This document shows, piece after piece, positions 37,321 to 46,071 of a DNA stretch of 64,000 bases. The stretch is from Sphingobacterium bovistauri (GTDB lineage: Bacteria; Bacteroidota; Bacteroidia; Sphingobacteriales; Sphingobacteriaceae). The translations under genes and the position numbers were made by a program. Where the stretch lies: positions 1 through 64,000 of the forward strand of contig NZ_JADEYP010000020.1 of assembly GCF_020295405.1 (NCBI RefSeq). Reading direction: 5' to 3'. Numbering within the stretch: position 1 is the first letter of the stretch; every line of letters starts with the position of its first letter. The notes under the pieces were generated by a model, which was not told where the DNA came from, did no database searches, and saw only the letters and a program-made list of their open reading frames with translations.

Positions 37321-38298
37321 ATGAGTAATTTAATTACGTTTCTTTTTCTGCTAATATCACTAAATCTTGTTTCTGGTCAGAGTCTAAAAGATATACGAAT
37401 ATGTCTTGATTCTGGTCATGGAGGTACTAGTGCTACGGATTCATTCCGGATAGGATTAAATGGAGAGAGAGAAGAGTGGATAAATTTGAGAGTAGCAAAA
37501 TATTTGGAGAAGATGTTGGTGTCTGAAGGTGCTGTCGTAAAAATGACGCGTGATAGTGATGTTTTTGTTGATTTGCATGAGAGAGGTCGTATAGCGAATG
37601 AATTTGGGGCTAATATTTTTGTTTCTATTCATCATAATGCTACAGCTGATAGATCTGTTAATTATCCCGTGATCTATTTCCATGGAAGTGCATTGGAAAA
37701 TGTGTCAAGCGTAAATTTTGCTCATTTACTAATTAATGAATTTCATGAACATTTATATCCTAATGAGAAATTGTATTCTATAGTTTCTGATTATTTAATA
37801 TTTCCAAATCGAGGAGCCGCTGTATTAAGAGGAACCTATGGAATACCTTCTGTAATTGGAGAAGCATCATATTTTTCTAATCCCTCAGAAGAACTTCGTC
37901 TTAAAGATACTTTGTATAATTATAAAGAAGCAGTAGCATATTTTGAAGCAGTTAAGAAATTTTTTAACACGAATAAGTATGCTATATATCCTGAAAAATC
38001 ACTGTCAAAAGAAATTCCTCAAATTGTGGTAAATCAGGAGGCTGGGCGTATGTCTAAGTCAGCACTTTCTTGGTCCTCTCACCTAGATTATGTAGATGAG
38101 ATCATAAAATCCAGAAATGTAGAAAAGTTTGCTGTAGCTAGAGATTATGTTTGGGACATTATGAAGTTTTTTCCTGATAATTATAGAGTCCATGAAATGT
38201 ATAGTAATATGTTGTATATCCTACAGGAATTAAAAGAGACTGAGGCTTATGAAATAGTAAAAAAGAGATATGAAAATTATATTTATAAGATTAATTAA
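37321..38298 (+). CDS. N-acetylmuramoyl-L-alanine amidase, Amidase_3 (AmiC-like) fold
   Basis: 325 residues with a signal peptide ending about GQS (20). The Amidase_3 zinc hydrolase domain spans about 24-220: first His in CLDSGHGG (H33), Glu in the GEREEWIN segment (about 49-52), His in FVSIHHN (H104), and the late catalytic Glu in GEASYFSNPSEE. It cuts the bond between MurNAc and L-Ala of the stem peptide. The C-terminal part (about 225-325) is helical and unassigned. The next gene, another amidase of unrelated fold, starts 29 bp before this stop codon, so they are translationally coupled. Confidence 0.92.
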   Translation: MSNLITFLFLLISLNLVSGQSLKDIRICLDSGHGGTSATDSFRIGLNGEREEWINLRVAKYLEKMLVSEGAVVKMTRDSDVFVDLHERGRIANEFGANIFVSIHHNATADRSVNYPVIYFHGSALENVSSVNFAHLLINEFHEHLYPNEKLYSIVSDYLIFPNRGAAVLRGTYGIPSVIGEASYFSNPSEELRLKDTLYNYKEAVAYFEAVKKFFNTNKYAIYPEKSLSKEIPQIVVNQEAGRMSKSALSWSSHLDYVDEIIKSRNVEKFAVARDYVWDIMKFFPDNYRVHEMYSNMLYILQELKETEAYEIVKKRYENYIYKIN

Positions 38299-38941
38299 TT
38301 GTGTACTAATTTTAATGTTAGGTATCGAGGTGTATTCCCAAGATTTAAGAATCTATCAGACTCCTTTGGAGTGGAATAAGGAAAGAGATTCTCTTACTAT
38401 AGAGTATTTAAATAAGCGCCACGGTATTCATCAAGATGATGCAACAATTGTTCCTACCATGGTTGTTGTGCATTGGACAGCAAATGATAGTTATGAAAAA
38501 ACAATGGCTATTTTTAAATCACCTTTTCTGAATGGTAGACCAGAGCTCCTTAACCAAAGTAGACTGAATGTTTCTTCTCAATATATAATTGAACGAGATG
38601 GTACTATCTTTCAATTGTTACCGGATACAATATTTGCTAGACATACTATTGGTTTGAATTATTGTGCTATTGGTATTGAGAATATTGGCAGCAATTCTAT
38701 GCCATTGACGAAAAAACAATTGAATGCAAACGCTAGGTTAATTAAATATTTGTCAGCAAAATATCCTATTAAATATGTTATTGGTCACCATGAATATGGT
38801 CAACTGAAAAATACTTCCTTATGGAAGGAGACTGATCTTAATTATTTTACAAATAAGATTGATCCAGGAGATAAATTTATGAAAGGATTAAGACGGAAGA
38901 TTAGAAAGTTGAAATTACAAAAGCTTCCTACTAATGAATAA
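38270..38941 (+). CDS. N-acetylmuramoyl-L-alanine amidase, Amidase_2 (AmpD/PGRP) fold
   Basis: 223 residues. Signal peptide to about 24 (VYSQD), then the Amidase_2 domain (about 60-200): VVHWTAND with the first zinc His, YIIERDGTIFQLLPDTIFARHTIGLN, CAIGIENIG, and VIGHHEYG. The last zinc ligand region (KETD) is less canonical than in AmpD. Unlike cytoplasmic AmpD it is exported, so it should act on periplasmic or imported muropeptides (1,6-anhydro or intact MurNAc). It overlaps the Amidase_3 gene by 29 bp, and a terminator follows. Confidence 0.9.
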   Translation: MKIIFIRLINCVLILMLGIEVYSQDLRIYQTPLEWNKERDSLTIEYLNKRHGIHQDDATIVPTMVVVHWTANDSYEKTMAIFKSPFLNGRPELLNQSRLNVSSQYIIERDGTIFQLLPDTIFARHTIGLNYCAIGIENIGSNSMPLTKKQLNANARLIKYLSAKYPIKYVIGHHEYGQLKNTSLWKETDLNYFTNKIDPGDKFMKGLRRKIRKLKLQKLPTNE

Positions 38942-38958
38942 TTTTTTCGGTGCCTGAA

Positions 38959-38991
38959 ACAAAGCCTCCCAAGAAAATGGGAGGTTTTGTT
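38959..38991 (+). terminator. Terminator of the amidase pair
   Basis: ACAAAGCCTCCC pairs with GGGAGGTTTTGT (one G-U) around an 8-nt loop. Confidence 0.75.
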
Positions 38992-39201
38992 GTGTGTAAC
39001 CGATTGTGTAACTTAAAAGTTACTTATATGTGTACAATATACACCTAAAAATCTACGGAAATTAAATTTTGTTATCCCACAAATGCGAATTTGAAGTTAG
39101 TATTGGTTATGTTTTATTATTATGTTGTTTAGACAATTATCGGTTTTGTGCGCATTTGTTATTTGTTTTTGCCAAAACATGACTATTTAATTCATTAAAA
39201 T

Positions 39202-39236
39202 TGCTTTTTTGTGCGTTTTTGTTGTATTTTTATGCG
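39202..39236 (+). promoter_or_regulatory. TGCGTTTTT-type repeats before namZ
   Basis: TGCTTTTTTG is followed directly by TGCGTTTTTG, and ATTTTTATGCG lies a further 15 bp on. Compare 6807, 45842 and 56665. Confidence 0.35.
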
Positions 39237-39280
39237 AGATAATCAAACTGTTTAAATTAAAAGAAGAGTTGCAATTAAAA

Positions 39281-40513
39281 ATGATGGGATTTAAATCTGC
39301 ACTTTTGGTAACCTTGTTATGTGTTACATTGTTTTCTTGTAATATTTGTAAGTCAACACAGAAATCAAAAGTTGTATCGAAAGAAGAAAGTGTAACTGGT
39401 GCTGGGAAGATTACTCCTGCAGCAGATCAATTGGTTAATTATTTGCCTCTATTGAAGGGTAAAAAAGTAGGGTTGATGGGTAATCAAACTACTATAGTTG
39501 GTGAGAATAAAGAGCACTTAGTAGATGTTTTATTGGCGAATGGTGTTGACCTAAGATTTGGTTTTGCACCTGAACATGGTTTTAGAGGTACAATTGAGCG
39601 TGGTGAAAAAGTTGATAACGATAAAGATGCTAAAACTGGTTTGCCATTGTATACTTTGTATGGAGGTAATGATAAACAGGATTCTATCGTGCAATCTGTT
39701 GATGTAATGATCTTTGATTTGCAAGATGTCGGCGCACGCTTTTATACATATATTACGTCATTACACAGAGTCATGGAATTGTGTGCTAAGCACAATAAAG
39801 AATTAATCGTATTGGATCGACCAAATCCATGTGGAGATCAAGTCGATGGACCAGTTCGTAAAGATGATAAATTCAAGTCAAATGTTTCATTTCACAAAAT
39901 AGCTATGATCCACGGTCTAACTGTAGGTGAGTTGGCTAACATGATAAATGGAGAAAAATGGTTAGAGAATGGACTTCAATGTAAAGTAACAGTTGTTCCA
40001 GTCGAAAATTGGGACCACTCTATGATGTATGAACTTCCAATAGTTCCTTCCCCTTCTTTACCTAATCACCTTTCGGTAAGATTATATTCTTCTTTATGTC
40101 TATTCGAAGGAACAGAAATTTCTGTAGGCAGAGGTACAGATTGGCCATTTCAAGTAGTCGGTTATGACGACCCTGTGTATGGTTCATTCACATATAATCC
40201 GGGCGAGAAAGAAGGTATGGTAAAGCACGTAGAAGGTAAAGGTCAGACTATGTATGGTTTAGATTTGCGTGGTCTGAATGCTGATGATCAAAAATTTACC
40301 CTTAAATATGTTATTGATTTTTATCAAAAAATGCCTGATAAATCTAAATTCTTTACACGCGCAGCATTTTTCGATAAGTTGGCAGGTACGGACGAATTGC
40401 GCAAGCAAATAATTGCAGGCAAATCTGAAAAGGAGATACGTGCCTCTTGGTCTAAAGATCTTGATGAATATAAGCAAATGCGTAAAAAGTATTTGTTGTA
40501 TAAGGATTTTTAA
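39281..40513 (+). CDS. namZ: Exo-beta-N-acetylmuramidase NamZ (DUF1343)
   Basis: 410 residues from ATG 39281 (MMGFKSALLV); codons upstream are not a credible N-terminus. Lipoprotein-like signal (LFSC, Cys about 20). DUF1343 core: LKGKKVGLMGNQT, FGFAPEHGFRG, TLYGGND, MIFDLQDVGARFYTYITS, VLDRPNPCG and the C-terminal PSPSLPNHLSVRLYSS and GRGTDWPFQVVG. NamZ-type enzymes (GH171) release MurNAc from the non-reducing end of peptide-free peptidoglycan, as shown in Bacillus subtilis and Tannerella. It supplies MurNAc to the murQ pathway in the same window. Preceded by the TGCGTTTTT motif. Confidence 0.92.
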   Translation: MMGFKSALLVTLLCVTLFSCNICKSTQKSKVVSKEESVTGAGKITPAADQLVNYLPLLKGKKVGLMGNQTTIVGENKEHLVDVLLANGVDLRFGFAPEHGFRGTIERGEKVDNDKDAKTGLPLYTLYGGNDKQDSIVQSVDVMIFDLQDVGARFYTYITSLHRVMELCAKHNKELIVLDRPNPCGDQVDGPVRKDDKFKSNVSFHKIAMIHGLTVGELANMINGEKWLENGLQCKVTVVPVENWDHSMMYELPIVPSPSLPNHLSVRLYSSLCLFEGTEISVGRGTDWPFQVVGYDDPVYGSFTYNPGEKEGMVKHVEGKGQTMYGLDLRGLNADDQKFTLKYVIDFYQKMPDKSKFFTRAAFFDKLAGTDELRKQIIAGKSEKEIRASWSKDLDEYKQMRKKYLLYKDF

Positions 40514-40550
40514 TAATCTACTTATAATAGAAAAACACTTCTATTATCCT

Positions 40551-40593
40551 AAGGCTTATCTATTATCACACTAGATAGGTGAGCCTTTTTTTT
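40551..40593 (+). terminator. Terminator of namZ
   Basis: AAGGCTTATCTA pairs imperfectly with TAGATAGGTGAGCCTT, followed by T8. Confidence 0.75.
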
Positions 40594-40627
40594 ACTTATG
40601 AATATTCGGTTTATTTAATTGCTATAT

Positions 40628-43600
40628 ATGAGAAACACATTACTATTCTCTATTGCATTGGGTATGGCAGTAAATGCAGAAGCTTCTTCTGTTAAATTTA
40701 CAAATGCTACAAACCTACATGCTGCGACTGCCTATTATAATGGTAGGCTGGTACAAAATACTGTACAGGGTACAGTGTCGGATTCGAATGGTCCGGTTGA
40801 AGGAGTTACAGTATCTGTAATAGGTGTTCCTGGCGCCACCACCACAGATTCAAATGGTAATTTTAAAATTAATGCTGCTTTAGGCTCGACTTTGCGTTTT
40901 TCGAACATTGGCTATCTTGCACAAGATATCAAAGTTACGTCAAATACGATCAACGTTACTTTAGTATCTGAAGATAATACGTTAGATGAGGTTGTAGTAG
41001 TAGGTTATGGTTCTCAAAAACGTTCAAACGTAACTGGTGCTGTTTCTACTGTTGATATCAGTAAAACTCTTGAAAACCGTCCTGTAGTTGATGCTGGTAG
41101 AGCTTTACAAGGTGTAGTAGCTGGTTTAAATATTACGACTCCAAGTGGTGACTTAGGTGGTGATCCAACGATTCGTTTGCGTGGTGTTAGCGGTTCGTTG
41201 CAATCCTCAGGTGGTGCTTCGCCATTAATTTTGGTAGACGGAGTGGAAGTTCCTAGTTTGTCTTTAGTCGGCCCGAATGATATTGAGTCAATGTCAGTAA
41301 TCAAAGATGCCTCTGCTGCTATTTATGGCTCTAGAGCAGCTTATGGCGTTATTTTGATCAAAACAAAATCAGGAAAGCGTAATTCAAAAACATCAATTTC
41401 ATACGATAACAACTTTGGTTTTCAAACGCCAACTACTTCTCCTGAAATCGCATCTGGAGCTGACGGTGCTAGATTAGCATTAGCTGCATTTAAGAGATTT
41501 AATCCAAGTGCTACAGGTTTTGAAAACTTAGGTATCCGCTATGATGACTACGCTGTTGGGAAAATGGCTGAATGGCAAAGTCTTTATGGAGGTCAAGATC
41601 TTGGTACAGAAATGGTCGTAGGTAGAGACTATGAAGTAAAAGACGGTTTCTTGTATTTTCACAGAACTTGGGATGCTGAAGATATGTTTATGAAAAATTG
41701 GACTCCGCAACAAACGCATAATGTAAGCGTTAATGGCGGTTCTGATAAAGTGAACTTTAATATCGGTTTAGGATATATGAATCAAAAAGGTATCTTGAAA
41801 GTTAATCCTGACGATTATTCTCGTTACAACTTGAATATCGGAGTTAACGCAGAGATTACTAGCTGGTTGACAGGTTATGCTAAGGCATTGTACTCTACAT
41901 CAGATGCTTCTAAGCCATTTAATTATAATAGTGCTGTTTATGATCCGTGGTTTTATTTGTATAGATGGCCTGCTAACTACCCTTATGGTACTATCGATGG
42001 TATAGGTATGCGTAATGCAATCAATGATGTTGAACAAGCATCAATGAATAGTAATAAATTCAATTTTGGACGTTTTACTTTTGGTGGAACAGCAAAGATC
42101 GCAGAAGGATTAACTGTGGACGCGGATTATACCTATTCGAATAACGCTAGAAGACAGCATGAGGTAGGTGGTCGAGTATATGGCTGGGATTTCTGGCAAA
42201 AAAAGGAATTCACACAAGGGTATTATTCTGCAACAAACTACGATTATACGCAGTTCATTAATTCATTCGAAGATCGTCATGTAGCAAACATGTTTGCTAC
42301 ATGGGTGAAAAATTATGGTAATCACAACCTGAAGGTAATGGGTGGTGTTAATGCTGAATTGGTCCAAAATGAATCACAGACAGTGAAGCGTATGAACTTA
42401 TTAGACTATGATTATGGTCAAATCGGTTTAGCAAATGGAACTACGACAGGTGCTAGCTCTGCAGGTCACTGGTCTACATTAGGTTTCTTTGGTCGTGTGA
42501 ATTACGATTATCAAGATAAATACCTTGTTGAGATATTAGGTCGTTATGATGGTTCTTCACGCTTTAGATCAGACAATCGTTGGGGATTCTTCCCTGCTGC
42601 TTCAGTAGGTTATGTAATCACGAAAGAGGATTATATGGACTGGTCAAGAAGCTTCTTATCATTCATGAAAATTAGAGGTTCATGGGGATCAGTAGGTAAC
42701 CAAAATGTTCCTTCTTCTTTATTCTTATCTACATTCAATTCTGCTACTTCAGATTGGTTAGTGGGTAATGAAATCTTGTCTACATTGACAACTCCTTCTA
42801 TTATTTCACCATTCTTAACATGGGAAACCGTTACTACTAAAGAAATTGGAGTTGATGCAGCTTTCTTTAACAATAAGTTCAATGTTACGTTCAACAGATA
42901 CGTAAGAACTGTGTCTGATATGATATCAGCAGGTGTTACTTTACCATCTTCTTTTGGTTCGACTACACCGATGCGTAATTTTGGTGAAATGCAAACCAAC
43001 GGTTGGGAATTGGAATTAGCTTACAATCATCAATTTGAAAATGGTCTTTCGATGAGATTATCAGGTCAATTATCTGATTTCCAAGAGAAGATTACTAGAT
43101 TCTCTGGTTTAGCAAATATTTATACAGATGGTACTTCATCTAACTACGAAGGCAAAACTATAGGAGAAATCTGGGGATATGAAACAGATAGATTTTTCAC
43201 ATATGATGACTTCAATGAGGTTAATGGAAAATATACCTTAAAAGATGGTATTCCTAGTCAAAGCTATTACCAAAGTAACACGTTTACATATGGTCCTGGT
43301 GATGTCAAATTTAAGGATTTAAATGGTGACGGTGTGATTAGTGTAGGTGATGGTACAGTAGCAAACCCTGGTGACCGTAAAATAATAGGTAACACAAGCC
43401 CTCGTTACAACTATGGATTTAGAGCTGATTTTGCGTACAAAGCTTTCGATTTAGGTGTATTCATTCAAGGTGTTGGAGAAAGAGCAATTTGGGCAGGTGG
43501 TGATTTAGCTATTCCAAGTTGGAGATATTCTGATGCGTATTATACACATCAATTGGATTACTGGACTCCAGAAAATCAGAATGCATTTTATCCTGCTCCA

Positions 43601-43912
43601 GCATTTCAAAATCAATCTAATGCATCGTTCAACTTTTTACCTCAATCAAAATACTTGTTGGATATGTCGTACTTGCGTTTGAAAAACGTAACATTTGGTT
43701 ATACATTACCACAGGCTGCATTGGATAAAATTAAGTTTCAAAGAGCTAGAATTTTCTTCTCGGGTGAAAACTTATTTGAGTTTGATAATTTAATAGTTCC
43801 TATTGATGCCGAAACAGATTATACGGAAAATGGTAAAAATGACAAAAACTCATTTGGACGCTCATATCCTTATCGTCGTACAGTATCATTTGGTCTTCAA
43901 TTAACATTTTAA
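40628..43912 (+). CDS. SusC/RagA TonB-dependent transporter (pair C)
   Basis: 1,094 residues from ATG 40628 (MRNTLLFSIALGMAVNAEA). CarboxypepD_reg-like domain (about 45-125: VQGTVSDSNGPVEGVTVSVIG), plug with DEVVVVGYGSQKRSNVTGAVS and LVDGVEVPSLSLVGPNDIES, MSVIKDASAAIYGSRAAYG, then the barrel ending in RTVSFGLQLTF. No STN domain. Its N-terminus closely resembles that of SusC-D (MRKYLLFSIALG), suggesting the two arose by duplication, though their barrels have diverged. SusD partner 12 bp downstream. Gene bodies use more C-ending codons (GGTAAC, ATCGAT) than neighbours, perhaps reflecting high expression. Confidence 0.94.
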   Translation: MRNTLLFSIALGMAVNAEASSVKFTNATNLHAATAYYNGRLVQNTVQGTVSDSNGPVEGVTVSVIGVPGATTTDSNGNFKINAALGSTLRFSNIGYLAQDIKVTSNTINVTLVSEDNTLDEVVVVGYGSQKRSNVTGAVSTVDISKTLENRPVVDAGRALQGVVAGLNITTPSGDLGGDPTIRLRGVSGSLQSSGGASPLILVDGVEVPSLSLVGPNDIESMSVIKDASAAIYGSRAAYGVILIKTKSGKRNSKTSISYDNNFGFQTPTTSPEIASGADGARLALAAFKRFNPSATGFENLGIRYDDYAVGKMAEWQSLYGGQDLGTEMVVGRDYEVKDGFLYFHRTWDAEDMFMKNWTPQQTHNVSVNGGSDKVNFNIGLGYMNQKGILKVNPDDYSRYNLNIGVNAEITSWLTGYAKALYSTSDASKPFNYNSAVYDPWFYLYRWPANYPYGTIDGIGMRNAINDVEQASMNSNKFNFGRFTFGGTAKIAEGLTVDADYTYSNNARRQHEVGGRVYGWDFWQKKEFTQGYYSATNYDYTQFINSFEDRHVANMFATWVKNYGNHNLKVMGGVNAELVQNESQTVKRMNLLDYDYGQIGLANGTTTGASSAGHWSTLGFFGRVNYDYQDKYLVEILGRYDGSSRFRSDNRWGFFPAASVGYVITKEDYMDWSRSFLSFMKIRGSWGSVGNQNVPSSLFLSTFNSATSDWLVGNEILSTLTTPSIISPFLTWETVTTKEIGVDAAFFNNKFNVTFNRYVRTVSDMISAGVTLPSSFGSTTPMRNFGEMQTNGWELELAYNHQFENGLSMRLSGQLSDFQEKITRFSGLANIYTDGTSSNYEGKTIGEIWGYETDRFFTYDDFNEVNGKYTLKDGIPSQSYYQSNTFTYGPGDVKFKDLNGDGVISVGDGTVANPGDRKIIGNTSPRYNYGFRADFAYKAFDLGVFIQGVGERAIWAGGDLAIPSWRYSDAYYTHQLDYWTPENQNAFYPAPAFQNQSNASFNFLPQSKYLLDMSYLRLKNVTFGYTLPQAALDKIKFQRARIFFSGENLFEFDNLIVPIDAETDYTENGKNDKNSFGRSYPYRRTVSFGLQLTF

Positions 43913-43924
43913 TTCTAGAAAGTA

Positions 43925-45649
43925 ATGAAAAACTTAAAATATTTAGCATTCGCGGCATTAATTTCATTTAGTTCATGTAGCAAAGATTTCTTAAGTGATG
44001 GTTTCTTAGAAAAAGATCCTCTGGATCAATTGTCAGATCCAGCATTTTGGTCTTCAGAAAATAATATTCGTACTTATACTTTTGGATTTTATAATTCATA
44101 TTTTAAAGGGTATGGAAAAAATAATACTTGGGGTAATTATTTTTCAGGTCAAGGTTTGAATGATGATTTTGCTCCATTAAAACCTGTAGAATTTACCATC
44201 AATGTCCCTACTTCTGGGGGCGGTTGGTCTGGTACAGTAAGTAACTTGCCTACATCTGCATCTACTCCTTTTGGAAGAATCAGAAAAGCAAATCAATTCA
44301 TTGCTTCAGTTCCTTTGGCGAATATGGCAGAAGAAGCTAAGAATCACTGGTCAGGAATTGGTCGATTCTTTAGAGCTTTAGAGTATGCAAATTTTGTAAA
44401 TACATTTGGCGATGTTCCTTATATAGATAAGGTATTATCTGAATCTGATGCTGAATTGTATAGAAAAAGAGATTCTAGAACTTACGTAATGGATAAAGTT
44501 CTAGAAGATTTTCAATTCGCGGCAGCAAATGTAAGAGCTAACGATGGTACGGCGAAATTATCTGTAAACAAATATGTTGTTTTAGCGTATATGTCACGTG
44601 TTTTCTTGTTTGAAGGCACATGGTTAAAATACCATGACATCGATCAAGCTCGTGCTAAAACTTATTTGGAGGCTGCAAAATGGGCTGCTGAAGAGGTTAT
44701 TAAAGCAGGTGTATATAATGTTTCTGGAGATTATAGAGCTGTATTTTCTTCTTTAGATTTGACTTCTAATGCAGAAGTTATTCTTTTCAAAAGATACGAA
44801 GCAGGTTTGTTAACGCACGCGTTAATGTCTAATAACAATTTAGAGTCACAATCAGGGATTTCTAAAAGTGCTATAGAAAGCTATTTGGCATCTGATGGTT
44901 TACCAATTGCTATTTCAGCAACTTACAAAGGAGATAAAGGAATAGAGAATGTAGTAGCCAATCGAGATGGACGTTTAAATGGTACAGTAGTTCCTGCTTT
45001 ACGTCTGCAAGGTGTTGTAACTAATTATTCTTCATCAGGCTATTCTACGTTGAAATTTTTGAATGAACAATTTAAGAATGATCAAATGGGTACATCATTT
45101 GTAAATACAACTGATGCTCCAATCATTCGTTATGGTGAAGTTTTAGTTAACTATGCAGAGGCTTGTGCGGAATTAGGAATAATAACACAGGATGATTTAG
45201 ACAAATCGATAAACAAACTAAGAGCTCGTGCTGGAGTCAATTTGCCAAAATTGGAAATAGTTTCAGGACAGCCTGCTGTGAATGGAAAAGTGTACGATGA
45301 TCCAAATCGTGATCAATCTGTTTCTAGTTTAATCTGGGAAATTCGTCGTGAGCGTCGCTCTGAATTAATCTTTGAGGGTTTCCGATTGAATGATTTGAGA
45401 AGATGGAAAAAACTAGAATATGCCGACGCAGATAAAAATCCTTCGATTAATCTAGGTGCATATATTGATAAAACGAAATGGACTGCAGATCAATTGAAAA
45501 CTATTATTTTAAATCCTGAAGGATATATCGTTCCTTCGATTGTAGGTCGTACGGTAGTTGATAAGCATTATTTGGAACCAATTCCTCTAGATCAAATTGC
45601 ATTGTATAAAGCAAACGGATCTGAGCTGAATCAGAATCCAGGTTGGTAG
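43925..45649 (+). CDS. SusD/RagB family substrate-binding lipoprotein (pair C)
   Basis: 574 residues. Lipobox SSC (Cys about 19) followed by SKDFLSDGFLEKDPLDQLSDP, typical of RagB/SusD. The N-terminal domain includes FFRALEYANFVNTFGDVPY, the helical scaffold has VNKYVVLAYMSRVFLFEGTW, and the C-terminal part has EIRRERRSELIFEGFRLNDLRRW and HYLEPIPLDQIAL, the canonical SusD ending (NPGW). Forms the surface lid for SusC-C. A strong terminator follows. Confidence 0.95.
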   Translation: MKNLKYLAFAALISFSSCSKDFLSDGFLEKDPLDQLSDPAFWSSENNIRTYTFGFYNSYFKGYGKNNTWGNYFSGQGLNDDFAPLKPVEFTINVPTSGGGWSGTVSNLPTSASTPFGRIRKANQFIASVPLANMAEEAKNHWSGIGRFFRALEYANFVNTFGDVPYIDKVLSESDAELYRKRDSRTYVMDKVLEDFQFAAANVRANDGTAKLSVNKYVVLAYMSRVFLFEGTWLKYHDIDQARAKTYLEAAKWAAEEVIKAGVYNVSGDYRAVFSSLDLTSNAEVILFKRYEAGLLTHALMSNNNLESQSGISKSAIESYLASDGLPIAISATYKGDKGIENVVANRDGRLNGTVVPALRLQGVVTNYSSSGYSTLKFLNEQFKNDQMGTSFVNTTDAPIIRYGEVLVNYAEACAELGIITQDDLDKSINKLRARAGVNLPKLEIVSGQPAVNGKVYDDPNRDQSVSSLIWEIRRERRSELIFEGFRLNDLRRWKKLEYADADKNPSINLGAYIDKTKWTADQLKTIILNPEGYIVPSIVGRTVVDKHYLEPIPLDQIALYKANGSELNQNPGW

Positions 45650-45668
45650 TTTTTACTATAATTTTATT

Positions 45669-45707
45669 AAAAGGCAATAATCATTTGATTATTGCCTTTT
45701 GTTTTTT
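45669..45707 (+). terminator. Terminator of SusC/D pair C
   Basis: A 14-bp perfect stem AAAGGCAATAATCA/TGATTATTGCCTTT with a 2-nt loop, followed by T-rich sequence. Confidence 0.9.
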
Positions 45708-45841
45708 AGGGAGATTGTTAATGCAAACTTTAGCGTTTTTGTGAATGATTGTTTCGTTGGTTATAGATCTTTAGTTGAATAAATTGTTAAATTTTAATCG
45801 TATTCTTCTTTTTAAAGAAACAATTGACTATATTCGATAAG

Positions 45842-45859
45842 TGTTTTTGCGTTTTTTGA
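45842..45859 (+). promoter_or_regulatory. TGCGTTTTT-type repeat before SusC-D
   Basis: TGTTTTTGCGTTTTTTG contains two T-run units, 230 bp before the ATG. Compare 6807, 39202 and 56665. Confidence 0.3.
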
Positions 45860-46071
45860 TAACAATATGTAAAACCACGATTTCACCTATTTAATTAAAC
45901 TCTAGATTTTGAAGTAAATAATGTCTATCTAAGATACTTCTATAAATTGTAGTTTGTGCTAATATTTATAGAGGTAAAAAGCAGTTACTAGCCGATCCTT
46001 TTCAATCCTACTTCATTTAGTTTATTTAATTAATATTTTAAGAATTATAAATCATTAAACAATTAAATAAT

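Larger units (their letters stand above)
38942..39280. other. Regulatory-looking intergenic region before namZ
   Basis: After the terminator there are several inverted repeats: GTAACTT-AA-AAGTTAC (39008-39023), GTGTA...TACAC (39030-39044), and ACAAATGCG (39079-39087) facing CGCATTTGT (39151-39159). The TGCGTTTTT motif follows at 39202-39236. No ORF is convincing. The density of inverted repeats suggests regulated expression of namZ. Confidence 0.4.
45650..46071 (+). other. Leader/intergenic region before SusC-D
   Basis: About 420 bp with no ORF. After the terminator at 45669-45707 come TAGCGTTTTTGTG (about 45731), the TGCGTTTTT-type repeat at 45842-45859, and a long A/T-rich leader. The unusually long leader suggests post-transcriptional or multi-factor control of the SusC-D operon. 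Confidence 0.4.
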
